DNA of 64,000 nucleotides from Actinomycetes bacterium (GCA_023460935.1 JAEWOI010000016.1:54390-118389), one strand, 5' to 3'. Shown: positions 26,347 through 35,353, counted from the first letter of the stretch. Numbers and translations: made by a program. The notes: generated from the sequence alone by a model not told the origin.

Positions 26347-28463
26347 CCGCCACCGACCGGCTGACCCTGGCCGCCGCGGTAGCGGCGCTGGCTTCCGGCT
26401 TCGCACTCACGCCGCTCACCCAGGACCGCAGCTACCTGCTCCTCGCCGGCACCCTGATCCTCGCCAGTGGTGTGCTCGGCGCCCTACTGCGCCGGGCCGG
26501 CACCGCCGAGCCGCTGGTGCGGCTGGCCCAACTCGGCCCGGTTCTGCTGCTGCCGGTGTTCGTGCCGGAGACAGCAACCCCTGAAGTCCTGGTGGCCGAC
26601 ACCGTGGAGTACGTGCAGGTGGCCTTCGCCCCGATGGGCTACCAGGTTGGCTTCGCCGCGTTCTGCGCGCTGCTGGTCTGGGTGGTGTTCCTGCTCACCG
26701 AGACCCTGGCGGTCGGGCTGGCGAGCCCGGGCTGGACCTTCCCTGTGCTGGTGGTCCCTTACGCCATCTCCGCCCTCGCCATCTACGTCGAGGCCAGCCC
26801 GTTCCAGTTCGGCTTCACCGCCGCCGGCTACGCCCTGGTGCTGGCGACCAGCGTCCGGCACGGCCCGCAACTGGCCAGGGAACGCGACGTCACCGTGGCC
26901 CGCGGGTGGCGCCGCGGGGTTGCGGCCGCTGCGGCCGGGTCGACCGGCCTGGCGCTCGTGGGCATGCTGCTGCTCTCCGCCCCCATCCCGGAGCGGTCGG
27001 CGGACTGGGTGAACACCGGCGGTTCCGGCACGGTGCAGCTGGGCGACCCCAGCATCGACCTGATCCGCAACGTCAACTCCAACAGCGACCGCACGCTGAT
27101 CACCTACTCCACCTCCGACGACCGGGGCCACTACCTGCGCCTGGCGGCCCTGCCGGTGTTCGACAACCGCGGCTTCCACTTGGCCGCGACCGACCTGCTG
27201 CCCCTGCCGCTCCCGTTCGACCGCCCCAACGTCGGCACCGAGAGCGTGCGCACCAACTTCGAGGTGGCCGACTTCGCTAGCGAGTACCTGCCGGTGCCGT
27301 GGCTGCCCACCGCTGCGCGCGCTGCTGGTGACTGGCGCTACGACCCGAGGACGCTCGCCGTGGTCGCCGTCGGTGACGGGCGCAGGCAGGCCACCCGGAA
27401 CGCTTCCTACGAGGTCACGAGTGAGCGCATCCTCGGCGTGGAGGAACTACTGGTCGACGCCGCGGCAGGCAACCCTGCCGACAGCGGGATGACTCTCAAC
27501 CTGCCGCCGGGCATCCCGCCGGAGGTGTACCAGCTGGCCGAGCAGGTCACAGCCGAAGCGGAGACAGCAGGGCAGAAGGCGCTCGCCCTGCGCGACTTCC
27601 TGCGCTCCGGCGCCTTCCGGTACAGCACGGCGGCCCGCCCGGGCACGACGCTGGAGACCCTCGACGACTTCCTGCTCGGCAACCGCATCGGCTACTGCGA
27701 GCAGTTCGCCGGTTCGCTGGCCACGCTGGCCAGGATGGTGGGGATCCCGTCGCGCGTGGTGGTGGGCTTCCTGCCGGGGCGCCGGGTGGGCGAGAACTGG
27801 GAGGTCTCGGCCCGCAACATGCACGCTTGGACCGAACTCCACTTCGGCGACGGGATCGGCTGGATCCCGCTGGACGCCACCCCGTCCGGTGCGGTCGGCA
27901 ACGCCAACGAGACGCCGGCACCCAGCACCAGCGCCACCCCGACCACCGACGTGCCCAGCATCACCCCGACCGCAGACACTCCGACCGCCGCACCAGTCAC
28001 CCCGATCGACGTCGGCCTGGGCGGGCCGTCCGGCCTGCTCGGGCTGGCTGCCGGGCTGGCCGGCGGGTTGATGGTCGTTGCCGCGGGCCCGACCGTGGCG
28101 CGACGGTTCCTCCGCTGGCGGCGGCTGGCGGGCTCAGCCGACCCTGCGAGAGCGGTGGAGAACGCCTGGGCCGAGACGCGCGCCCTGGTGGTCGACCGGG
28201 GCGTGCCCTGGCCGGAGGGCACCAGCCGGCAGGTCGCGGAGACGCTCGGTGCGCAACTAGAGCCCGAGGGCAGCTCGGCGCTCGGCGCGCTGGGCCTGCT
28301 GGTGGAGCGGGTCCGCTTCGACACCGATCCGGTCACCCCCGGCGACCTCCGGGCGCTGGTGCAGCGGGTGGAACAGGCAACAGAAAAGCGGTGGGCATCG
28401 CCCACCGCCTGGCTGCGGCGCTGGTGGCCGCGGTCGTTGTGGCCTCAGAGACCGTCGTCCTGA
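26343..28463 (+). CDS. TgpA-like transmembrane transglutaminase
   Basis: A 706-residue membrane protein with about six N-terminal helices, an extracytoplasmic transglutaminase-like domain, a Thr/Pro/Ser-rich linker (about residues 520-555), another helix (GLLGLAAGLAGGLMVVAAG) and a cytoplasmic DUF4129-like tail. The catalytic triad is visible: Cys in GYCEQFAGSLATLARMVGIP, His in NMHAWTELHF and Asp in PLDATPSG. The architecture is that of TgpA, essential in Pseudomonas, whose reaction is unresolved. It is last in the moxR-DUF58 operon. Its 3' end overlaps the convergent DUF3040 gene by 19 bases. Confidence 0.9.
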   Translation: MTATDRLTLAAAVAALASGFALTPLTQDRSYLLLAGTLILASGVLGALLRRAGTAEPLVRLAQLGPVLLLPVFVPETATPEVLVADTVEYVQVAFAPMGYQVGFAAFCALLVWVVFLLTETLAVGLASPGWTFPVLVVPYAISALAIYVEASPFQFGFTAAGYALVLATSVRHGPQLARERDVTVARGWRRGVAAAAAGSTGLALVGMLLLSAPIPERSADWVNTGGSGTVQLGDPSIDLIRNVNSNSDRTLITYSTSDDRGHYLRLAALPVFDNRGFHLAATDLLPLPLPFDRPNVGTESVRTNFEVADFASEYLPVPWLPTAARAAGDWRYDPRTLAVVAVGDGRRQATRNASYEVTSERILGVEELLVDAAAGNPADSGMTLNLPPGIPPEVYQLAEQVTAEAETAGQKALALRDFLRSGAFRYSTAARPGTTLETLDDFLLGNRIGYCEQFAGSLATLARMVGIPSRVVVGFLPGRRVGENWEVSARNMHAWTELHFGDGIGWIPLDATPSGAVGNANETPAPSTSATPTTDVPSITPTADTPTAAPVTPIDVGLGGPSGLLGLAAGLAGGLMVVAAGPTVARRFLRWRRLAGSADPARAVENAWAETRALVVDRGVPWPEGTSRQVAETLGAQLEPEGSSALGALGLLVERVRFDTDPVTPGDLRALVQRVEQATEKRWASPTAWLRRWWPRSLWPQRPSS

Positions 28464-28819
28464 CGCCGACGCCAGCGGTCCTCCATGCGGCCCATGAAGT
28501 CCCGCTCGGAGTTGCCGCCGGCCTTGCCGCCGGCGGCTGCGCCGTCACCGGTCAGCCCGGACTGCTGCCAGGCGGTCACGCCGAGCACAGCAGCAGCGAG
28601 CATCACCACGAACCCGCCCACGCTGAGCGCAGGGTGCAGTTCCATGCCGACCACGAGGAGCACGATCCCTGCGACGAAGCCCAGACCGGCCAGGATGGCA
28701 CGGCGCCGGTGCCAGCGCCGGGTCGTACCGCGAAGGGTGCTGGCGAGCTTCGGGTCTTCCGCCGCCAGGGCGGCTTCCATCTGGGCGAGGAGCCGCTGCT
28801 CGTCCTCAGAGAGCGCCAT
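28445..28819 (-). CDS. DUF3040 family membrane protein
   Basis: A 124-residue protein of DUF3040, a family found in actinobacteria. The N terminus MALSEDEQRLLAQMEAALAAED is the family hallmark. Two hydrophobic helices follow at about residues 40-60 and 66-86, and the C-terminal tail is basic and charged (GRMEDRWRRRQDD). GGGAGG stands before the ATG. The 3' end overlaps the convergent transglutaminase gene by 19 bases. In many actinobacteria DUF3040 lies next to mraZ or dinB, as here. Function is unknown. Confidence 0.88.
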   Translation of the reverse strand: MALSEDEQRLLAQMEAALAAEDPKLASTLRGTTRRWHRRRAILAGLGFVAGIVLLVVGMELHPALSVGGFVVMLAAAVLGVTAWQQSGLTGDGAAAGGKAGGNSERDFMGRMEDRWRRRQDDGL

Positions 28820-28911
28820 GGCCGCCTCCCGGTTAGCTAGTGGCCGAAGAATAAGGCAAGTCTAGGCGCCCCGCAGCCTTAACGGAACACGAAGGCCGCG
28901 CCCGGACGGCA

Positions 28912-30117
28912 TCACCCGCCGCCGCGCCTGGTCAGCACCGCCCGCCGGACCGCCTTCGGGCCGAACTGGCGAATCGCCTTGTCGCTGGCTACTTCGGCGT
29001 CCCGCCAGCCATGCTCGGGAGCATCGAGCGGAGGCTGGAAGTGGGCCTGGGCCGTCGGCACCAGCCCCGTGACGCGCACTCCTACCCGCCGGACCGGCCG
29101 GCCACTCCGCCCGAGATTTACGTACAGCCTCAGGGCGGACTCGTAGACCTCGTCGGTGATATCCGTCGGATTGGGCAGTGTGAGCGACCTCGACACGGTG
29201 GTGAAGTCTGCGAAACGCAGGTTCAGCGTGACGGTGCGCCCGAGCACCCCTGCGGCACGCATTCTTGAGGTCACCTTTACCGTGACCCGCAGCAGCTCCG
29301 CCCGCACGACCGCCGGGTCGGAGGCGTCACGGGCGAACGTCTCCTGGCAGCCGACCCCCCGTTCCCCTGGGCCGGCGACGACCCTGCCGGAGTCGCGGCC
29401 CCAGGCCAGCTCCGACAGCAGCGCCCCGGCGTTGCGTCCGAACGCAGCCCGGGCCGCCGGGCGCGGCAGGTTCGCCAGGTCGCCGATCGTGACCACCCCG
29501 AGGCGGTGGAGCTTCACCGCTGTGCTTCGCCCGACCCCGACCAGGTTTTCCACCGGCTGCGGGTGCAGGAACTCGACCACGCTCTCGGGCCGCACCTCCA
29601 GCAGTCCGTCCGGCTTGGCCGAGTTCGCTGCCATCTTCGCCACCAGCTTGTTCGGCCCGACACCCACCGAGCAGGTGATCGCCTGCTCGTCGTGCACGAG
29701 GGCCCGGAGCCGCTCCCCCAGCTCGACCGCAGAGCCGCCCGCGCCCACCGCAGCGGTCACGTCCAGGTACGCCTCGTCGATGGAGGCGCTCTCCACCCTG
29801 GCCGTGAACGTGCGCAGGATCGCGGTGATCGCAGCCGAGACCTCGGTGTAGGCGTCGAAGTCCGGCGACAGCGCGACAGCCTGGGGGCAGAGCCGGCGCG
29901 CCCGCGCAGAAGACATCCCGCCCTGCACCCCGTAGGCCCTGGCCGGGTAGTTCGCCGACAGCACCACCCCGCGCTCGGCGCCGCCCACCCACACCGGACG
30001 GTCCCTCAGCTCGGGCCGGCGCCGCAGTTCCACCGAAACGTAGAACGCGTCCATGTCGACCAGCATCACCACCCGGCGCGGGCGCTCCCGCGCACCGCCG
30101 CCTCCGGCACCGCCCAT
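28912..30117 (-). CDS. dinB: DNA polymerase IV (Y-family)
   Basis: Error-prone translesion polymerase acting at stalled forks. The 401-residue protein has the catalytic motifs VDMDAFYVSVELRRRPEL (two metal ligands and steric gate Phe) and ASIDEAYLDVT, the helix-hairpin-helix region NLVGVGRSTAVKLHRLGVV, and a little-finger domain ending RQFGPKAVRRAVLTRRGGG. A canonical C-terminal clamp motif is not obvious. The ATG at 30117 follows GGAGGAAGC. A LexA-like box and matching -35/-10 elements lie about 110-130 bases upstream, so SOS control is likely. Confidence 0.94.
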   Translation of the reverse strand: MGGAGGGGARERPRRVVMLVDMDAFYVSVELRRRPELRDRPVWVGGAERGVVLSANYPARAYGVQGGMSSARARRLCPQAVALSPDFDAYTEVSAAITAILRTFTARVESASIDEAYLDVTAAVGAGGSAVELGERLRALVHDEQAITCSVGVGPNKLVAKMAANSAKPDGLLEVRPESVVEFLHPQPVENLVGVGRSTAVKLHRLGVVTIGDLANLPRPAARAAFGRNAGALLSELAWGRDSGRVVAGPGERGVGCQETFARDASDPAVVRAELLRVTVKVTSRMRAAGVLGRTVTLNLRFADFTTVSRSLTLPNPTDITDEVYESALRLYVNLGRSGRPVRRVGVRVTGLVPTAQAHFQPPLDAPEHGWRDAEVASDKAIRQFGPKAVRRAVLTRRGGG

Positions 30118-30221
30118 GCTTCCTCCAAGCGAGACCAGGCGGCCCCGGCCGGAAGGGGGTCGAGACCTTCCGCGCCGGGGCCGGCGGCCGCGAGTGCGGC
30201 CGGAACGGGCTTCCCCAACCC

Positions 30222-30250
30222 GTTATCGAACAGGTATTCGATTGATTCAA
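30222..30250 (-). promoter_or_regulatory. Candidate SOS-controlled dinB promoter
   Basis: TTGAAT, 17 bases and GATAAC on the minus strand. The LexA-like box at 30226-30241 covers most of the spacer and touches the -10, the layout expected for repression. The predicted leader to the dinB ATG is about 97 bases. Confidence 0.5.
30226..30241. promoter_or_regulatory. LexA box (SOS operator) upstream of dinB
   Basis: TCGAACAGGTATTCGA matches the actinobacterial LexA consensus TCGAAC-N4-GTTCGA at 11 of 12 fixed positions (A in place of G in the right half). It lies 109 bases before dinB and 78 bases before the divergent DUF4126 gene. A second inverted repeat GATTGA-T-TCAATC (30240-30252) abuts it. 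Confidence 0.7.
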
Positions 30251-30306
30251 TCATAGGCCGGTGCCCCGGCCCCACGTCAAGCCCTTTTCGCTGCTGACGC
30301 TGCCAC

Positions 30307-30312
30307 TAGGCT
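30307..30312 (+). promoter_or_regulatory. -10 box (TAGGCT) for leaderless DUF4126 gene
   Basis: The TAnnnT hexamer is exactly at -12 to -7 of the ATG at 30319, and there is no ribosome-binding site between them. This fits a leaderless mRNA. Confidence 0.5.
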
Positions 30313-30318
30313 GCGGGC

Positions 30319-30897
30319 ATGGACGTCGTGGCGATGACCTTCGCGAGCGGCTGGGCCAGCGGCATCAACGCCTACGCCACGGTCTTCCTGCTCGGCCTGG
30401 TCGGGCGGTTCGGCGTCGAGGGCATCCCGGAAGGCTTCCAGCGCACCGATGTCCTGGTGATCATGGGCGTCCTGGCCCTGGCCGAGTTCGTGGCGGACAA
30501 GATCCCCTACGTCGACTCGGCGTGGGACGCGATCTCCACCTTCATCCGTCCGGTGGCCGGTGCGCTGATCGGGGCCCTGCTCGCCGGGGCGAGCGGTGAG
30601 TTGCTGCCGATGATGATGGGCGCGCTCGGTGGGGTGACCGCGCTGGTCAGCCACGCGGCAAAGGCCGGCGTGCGGCTGGCGGTCAACACCTCGCCCGAGC
30701 CACTGAGCAACGTCGGCGCCTCGCTTGCCGGCGACGTTTCGCTGGTCGGGGTGATCGCGCTCGCCGTCGCGTACCCAGTGCCGGCGGCGGTGGTGGCCGC
30801 CGTGCTGCTGGTGGGCACGATCGCGCTGGCAGTCCTGCTGCTCGGCCAGATCCGCAGGGGCCTGACCCGTTTCCGCGCCTGGCTGGGCCGGACTTGA
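30319..30897 (+). CDS. DUF4126 family membrane protein
   Basis: A 192-residue DUF4126 protein. It starts MDVVAMTFASGWASGINAYATVF, typical of the family, and has about five hydrophobic stretches, including a glycine-rich one (PVAGALIGALLAGASGELLPM) and a C-terminal pair (IALAVAYPVPAAVVAAVLLV). It probably lies in the cell membrane. The stop overlaps the TTG start of the FAD oxidoreductase by 3 bases, so the two are coupled. The function of the family is unknown. Confidence 0.85.
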   Translation: MDVVAMTFASGWASGINAYATVFLLGLVGRFGVEGIPEGFQRTDVLVIMGVLALAEFVADKIPYVDSAWDAISTFIRPVAGALIGALLAGASGELLPMMMGALGGVTALVSHAAKAGVRLAVNTSPEPLSNVGASLAGDVSLVGVIALAVAYPVPAAVVAAVLLVGTIALAVLLLGQIRRGLTRFRAWLGRT

Positions 30898-32006
30898 TCG
30901 CTGTCGTCGGCGGCGGGCTGCCCGGACTGGCCGCTGCGGCAAGGCTGGCCAGGGCCGGCCACCAGGTCGTGGTCCTGGAGCGGCTGGACTCCCCCGCCGG
31001 CGGCGTGGCGGTCTCCGGGGAGCCGGGTGGGACCGTGATCACCCTTCCCGCCGCCTGGCGGGACCTGTTCCGCAAGTCCGGCCGGGTGCTGGACGCCGAG
31101 CTCGCCCGCAGGGGCCTGCAACTGGCGCCGGCTCCGCCGCGTGCGTTCCGGTTCTCCGACGGTTCGGCCCTGGACCTGCCCGCTGACCGCGCCGGTCAGT
31201 GGGGCGCCATCTCCGTCGCCTTCGGCGAGCCGGCAGCAGTGGCTTGGCGCGACCTGGTCGACGGCCTGGACCGCACCTGGCAGGTGGTGCGGCGGGTCGG
31301 GCTGGAAAGCGAGTTCACCGGGCGGGAGCAGCTCACCCGCGACGTCCGCGCCCTGCTGCGGCCGGGGCAGAGCATCGCCCGCCTCGCCGCAACCCTGCCT
31401 GCCGCCCAGCTCGCTGAGCTGGTGCTCGACGTGGCCGCACGGCTGGGCCAGGACCCGCGCCGGCTGCCGGGGTGGCACGCCTACCGGCTGGCCACCGAGC
31501 GGACGTTCGGCCGCTGGCAGCTGGTGGACGGCGATGGCACACCCCAGCCGGCGACCGCGCTGCTCGGCCTGCTCCGCGACCGCCTGGCTGCCCGCGGTGT
31601 GGCCGTGCGGACCGGGGTGGAGGTGACTGCGGTCAGGGCCGTCACGGGCGGGTTGCGGGTGGAGACCACCGCCGGGGAGCTGCCGGCGGAAGCCGTGATC
31701 AGCACGGTCGACCCCGCAACCCACGCCGACCTCACCCGGGAGCGCGCCGACTTCCGGATCGCGCGCCGGCTGGCGCCCGCACCCGCGGGTGGCCCGCTGT
31801 GGACCTCCTGGCGCACCCTGCTCGACCTGCCGCGCGTGCAACCCGCCCGCGGGCTGGTGGTCGTGGCCTCGGCCTGGTCCCCCGGCGGGCCGGACGCCTG
31901 GGCGCAGCTGCTCACCGGAGCGCTGGCGGCCTACCGGGTCCACGCCGAACTGACCGGCGAGGACATGCGCCCCACCAACAAGGCCTACCGGCTGCCGCGG
32001 CGCTGA
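30894..32006 (+). CDS. FAD-dependent oxidoreductase (phytoene desaturase/amine oxidase-like)
   Basis: A 370-residue flavoprotein. The N-terminal Rossmann loop is VVGGGLPGLAAAARLARAG with the acidic end of the second strand in VVVLERLDSPAGG, typical of FAD/NAD(P) amine-oxidase folds. It resembles the phytoene desaturase group but is shorter than the usual 480-520 residues and lacks an obvious carotenoid C-terminal signature. Translation appears to start at TTG 30894 inside the DUF4126 stop region, by coupling. No terpenoid genes lie nearby, so the substrate is unknown. Confidence 0.82.
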   Translation: MIAVVGGGLPGLAAAARLARAGHQVVVLERLDSPAGGVAVSGEPGGTVITLPAAWRDLFRKSGRVLDAELARRGLQLAPAPPRAFRFSDGSALDLPADRAGQWGAISVAFGEPAAVAWRDLVDGLDRTWQVVRRVGLESEFTGREQLTRDVRALLRPGQSIARLAATLPAAQLAELVLDVAARLGQDPRRLPGWHAYRLATERTFGRWQLVDGDGTPQPATALLGLLRDRLAARGVAVRTGVEVTAVRAVTGGLRVETTAGELPAEAVISTVDPATHADLTRERADFRIARRLAPAPAGGPLWTSWRTLLDLPRVQPARGLVVVASAWSPGGPDAWAQLLTGALAAYRVHAELTGEDMRPTNKAYRLPRR

Positions 32007-32012
32007 ACCGGC

Positions 32013-32858
32013 TCAGGCCAGCACGGTCACCTCGACCTCGACGAACAGGTCGGAGGATTCCGAGCCGGTGTAGACCCCCTTCAGCGGCGGCACGTCGAAG
32101 TAGTCCCTGCCCACCCCGAGCTCGACGTGGAACTCGCCCGGGGCGCTGTCGTTGGTCGGGTCCAGGCCGACCCACGCCCCGTCCCAGTACTGCAGCCAGG
32201 CGTGGGACTCCCCAGTCCGGGGCTCGCCGGGCACGGGGTCGGCGGCCGGCATCACGTAGCCGGAGACGTAGCGCGCGGGGATGCCGATGCTGCGCAGCGC
32301 CCCGACCCCGAGGTGCACCAGGTCCTGGCAGACGCCGGCTCCCGCCGACCACGCCGCCGCGGCGGCTGTGCTCACTTGGGTGGAGCCGGGCACGTAGGCA
32401 ACCTGTCCACGGATCCGGTCCACAACTTCGCGCACCGCCTCGGCGGGGCGCACCGCGCGCTCGGCGGCCCGGGTGGCGATCCGGCGCAGCTGGGCACCCG
32501 GATCGACGTGGGCGCCGATGGAAAGGAACTCGACCTGCTGGTCGCGCAGGACGGGGTCGCTCAACGCCGTCCAGTCCAGGCCCAGGCCGGCTGCCGTCCG
32601 CTCACCGACCTCCACCGTGCTGGTGGCCACGACGTCCAGCCGGTCGTGCAGCTCGGCCACCTCGAAGCTGGTCACGGTGGTGCCCCAGTAGTCGACGAAA
32701 CCGTGGGACCAGGCCAGCGGGGTGATGTCCAGCCTGCTGGCCAGCACGGCCTGCTCGCTGGTGGCCCGTGGGGTCATCCTGGCCTCGTTATGCGACGCGG
32801 AGACCAGCCCCGGGTAGCGGTAGCCGGTGCGGTGCACCACCCGCAGCCTCCGGCCCAT
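32013..32858 (-). CDS. Transglutaminase-like protease-fold enzyme of the ATP-grasp/alpha-E cluster
   Basis: A 281-residue cytoplasmic protein with an N-terminal bacterial transglutaminase-like beta domain (LRVVHRTGYRYPGLVSASHN) and a transglutaminase core. The triad is visible: Cys in AGVCQDLVHLGVGALRSIGI, His in ESHAWLQYW and Asp in VGLDPTNDS. It is last in a three-gene operon after alpha-E and ATP-grasp genes, sharing 1 base with the alpha-E stop. This trio is widely conserved in bacteria, but its product is not established. A peptide ligation or cleavage role is inferred from the folds. Confidence 0.9.
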   Translation of the reverse strand: MGRRLRVVHRTGYRYPGLVSASHNEARMTPRATSEQAVLASRLDITPLAWSHGFVDYWGTTVTSFEVAELHDRLDVVATSTVEVGERTAAGLGLDWTALSDPVLRDQQVEFLSIGAHVDPGAQLRRIATRAAERAVRPAEAVREVVDRIRGQVAYVPGSTQVSTAAAAAWSAGAGVCQDLVHLGVGALRSIGIPARYVSGYVMPAADPVPGEPRTGESHAWLQYWDGAWVGLDPTNDSAPGEFHVELGVGRDYFDVPPLKGVYTGSESSDLFVEVEVTVLA

Positions 32859-33784
32859 CAGTTGCCCCCGCTCCAGGTGGCCACCATGGCCCCGGCGAAG
32901 TAGCGCGCGCCCACGGCATCACTGACCTGGTTGCAGGTGCGCTGCAGGTCGGCCATCCGCTGCGGCAGCTCCTCCAGGATGCGGCCGCGCGGCCGGTACT
33001 CCAGGTCTGCCCGAGCCGTGCCGAGCAGCCGGCGGGCCTCGTCGTCGAACCCCGCCCGACGGTCGCCGTCCCGGTCCAGGTCGGCGAGGGCGCGCTCGGC
33101 CGCCGCCAGGTTGTGCACCACCGAGCGCGGGAACAGCCGGTCGAGCAGCAGGAACTCGGCCGCGTCCGCGTAGGTGGTGACCCCGCCGTAGCGCCGCACA
33201 AAGGCATGGTGCGCGCCGCAGCCCCGCAGCACGTTGTCCCAGGCGCTGTGGGTGCCGGCGGTGACCTGGGCCGTGGAGATCAGCCGGGCGGTCATGTCCA
33301 CCCGTTCGAGGCAACGACCGAGGGTGAGGAATTGCCAGCCCTCGTCATGGCTCATGGTCTGGTCCGCGGTGGCGGAGATCACCGCGCACCGCTCCCGCAC
33401 GTGCCGGAAGGCCGGGGCGGGGCGCATCCGCTGCAGCCGGCCGCCCCGTACCGAGTTCCAGGTGCTGTTGACCGCCTCCCACATCTCGATCGAGACGGTC
33501 TCGCGGGCCCGCCGGGCGGCCTCCCGCGCCCCGCCGAGCGCAGCCGCGATGGAGCAGCGGGACGCCGGGTCGTAGCACAGCTCCCGCAGCACGTCGGACG
33601 TGTCGAGGCCCGACCGCTCCGGTGCCCCCATCACCGACAACAGGCTCGCCGCTGCGGCTTCCTCGTCCACCGCCGGGTCGTCGAGCAGCAGCTGCAGATG
33701 TACCTCGACGATCCGCGTGGTGTCCTCGGCACGCTCGAGGTAGCGCCCGATCCAGAACAGCGACTCCGCGATCCGGCTCAGCAC
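32858..33784 (-). CDS. Alpha-E domain protein
   Basis: A 308-residue, mostly helical protein of the alpha-E family. The N terminus MLSRIAESLFWIGRYLERAEDTTRI is the family hallmark (SRIAESLFW-GRY-ERAE). Later segments such as FLTLGRCLERVDMTARLI repeat the pattern. No catalytic motif is known. It overlaps the ATP-grasp gene by 7 bases and the transglutaminase gene by 1 base, so the three are made together. The alpha-E protein is presumed to be a partner of the ATP-grasp enzyme. Confidence 0.9.
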   Translation of the reverse strand: MLSRIAESLFWIGRYLERAEDTTRIVEVHLQLLLDDPAVDEEAAAASLLSVMGAPERSGLDTSDVLRELCYDPASRCSIAAALGGAREAARRARETVSIEMWEAVNSTWNSVRGGRLQRMRPAPAFRHVRERCAVISATADQTMSHDEGWQFLTLGRCLERVDMTARLISTAQVTAGTHSAWDNVLRGCGAHHAFVRRYGGVTTYADAAEFLLLDRLFPRSVVHNLAAAERALADLDRDGDRRAGFDDEARRLLGTARADLEYRPRGRILEELPQRMADLQRTCNQVSDAVGARYFAGAMVATWSGGN

Positions 33785-35346
33785 GACCGCGCCCCGCGGG
33801 CCTGCTGCTGTTGCTGGGACTGCTGCTCGGCGAGCACCTCGGAGCCGAGGCCGGACAGCGGCACCGGCGCCACGACGCCGCGGGGCCGGTGCCGGCGACG
33901 CCGGCCGCGCACTCCGTCCCCGGCCAGCACCCAGGTGTCCTTGGAGCCCCCGCCCTGGCTGGAATTGACGATCAGCTCGCCCTCAGCCAGCGCCACCCTG
34001 GTCAGCCCGCCCGGCAGGACGTAGACCTCGTCACCGGAGTTGACGGCGAACGGGCGCAGGTCGACGTGCCGCGGTGCCATCCGGCCACCGACCATGGTGG
34101 GCACGGTGGACAGCTGCACCACCGGCTGCGCGATCCAGCCCCTCGGGTCCTTGCGGATCCGGGCGCGCAGCGCGTCCAGCTGTCTGGGAGTCGCCCGCGG
34201 CCCGATCACGATCCCCTTGCCACCGGAGCCGTCCACCGGCTTGAGCACCAGCTCGTCCAGCCGGTCCAGCACCTCCTCGCGGTGCTCGGGGTCCTCCAGC
34301 CGCCACGTGTCCACCCCCGCCAGCAGCGGCTCCTCACCCAGGTAGTAGCGCACCAGGTCGGCCAGGTAGGAGCAGACCAGCTTGTCGTCGGCCACGCCGT
34401 TGCCCACGGCGTTGGCAATGGTGACGTTCCCGGCCCTGGCCGCGGTGAGCAGCCCGGCGCAGCCGAGCACCGAGTCGGCGCGGAACTGGGCGGGGTCGAG
34501 GAACTCGTCGTCCACCCGGCGGTAGATCACGTGCACCGGGCGGAGCCCACGGGTGGTGCGCACCGAGACCCGGCCGTTGTGACAGGAGAGGTCGCGGCCC
34601 TCAACGAGCTCCACCCCCATCATCCGGGCCAGCAGGGCGTGCTCGAAGTAGGCGGAGTTGTGCACCCCGGGGGTGAGCACGACGACGGTCGGGTCGCCCA
34701 CGCCGCTCGGGGCTGCGGCCCTCAGCGCAGCCAGCAGGCGCTGGGGGTACTGCTCGACCGGCCGGATCCGGTGCCGGCTGGTCACTTCGGGCAACGCCGA
34801 GAACATCGCCCTGCGGTTGGTCATCACGTAGGAGACCCCGGACGGCACGCGAACGTTGTCCTCCAGCACCCGGAACCGGCCCAGCTCGTCCCGCACCAGG
34901 TCGATGCCGGCCACGTGGCAGCGCACCCCGTTCGGCGGCTGCACCCCGGCCACCACCCTGCGGTAGTGCGGCGAGGTGACCACCACGCGCCGCGGGATCA
35001 CCCCGTCGGCGAACACCCGGCCCTCGCCGTACACATCGGCGAGGAACGCCTCGATCGCCCGCACCCGCTGCACCACGCCGGCCTCGATCTGGGCCCACTC
35101 CTCCGCCAGCAGCACCCTCGGCACGATGTCCAGCGGGAAGGGCGCCTCCTCCCCGCCGACATCGAAGGTGACGCCCTGGTCGAGGTAGGTGGACTTGAGG
35201 TACTCCGACCGGGCCCGCACCTCGTCGCCGTCCAGCTTGGCCAGGTGCCGAAGCACCGAACCGTAGGCCACCCGCACGCCTTCAGCACCCACCACCTCGT
35301 CGAAGGCCCTGGGGGTGCCCGAGTAGTCCCGGAACAGCAGGCTCAC
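33778..35346 (-). CDS. Circularly permuted type 2 ATP-grasp protein
   Basis: An ATP-grasp enzyme of the circularly permuted type 2 class, predicted to activate a carboxylate with ATP and join it to an amine. The GTG at 35346 gives 522 residues. TTG 35376 is possible, but a TAGCCT -10 lies 8-13 bases before the GTG, favouring that start. Visible motifs are RVLEDNVRVPSGVSYVMTNR, HVIYRRVDDEFLDP, VADDKLVCSYLADLV, LKPVDGSGGKGIVIGPRA and DLRPFAVNSGDEVYVLPGGL. The C-terminal tail is glutamine-rich (QQSQQQQQ). It is first in the operon with alpha-E and transglutaminase genes; the substrates are unknown. Confidence 0.92.
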   Translation of the reverse strand: MSLLFRDYSGTPRAFDEVVGAEGVRVAYGSVLRHLAKLDGDEVRARSEYLKSTYLDQGVTFDVGGEEAPFPLDIVPRVLLAEEWAQIEAGVVQRVRAIEAFLADVYGEGRVFADGVIPRRVVVTSPHYRRVVAGVQPPNGVRCHVAGIDLVRDELGRFRVLEDNVRVPSGVSYVMTNRRAMFSALPEVTSRHRIRPVEQYPQRLLAALRAAAPSGVGDPTVVVLTPGVHNSAYFEHALLARMMGVELVEGRDLSCHNGRVSVRTTRGLRPVHVIYRRVDDEFLDPAQFRADSVLGCAGLLTAARAGNVTIANAVGNGVADDKLVCSYLADLVRYYLGEEPLLAGVDTWRLEDPEHREEVLDRLDELVLKPVDGSGGKGIVIGPRATPRQLDALRARIRKDPRGWIAQPVVQLSTVPTMVGGRMAPRHVDLRPFAVNSGDEVYVLPGGLTRVALAEGELIVNSSQGGGSKDTWVLAGDGVRGRRRRHRPRGVVAPVPLSGLGSEVLAEQQSQQQQQARGARSC

Positions 35347-35353
35347 GCCGGTC

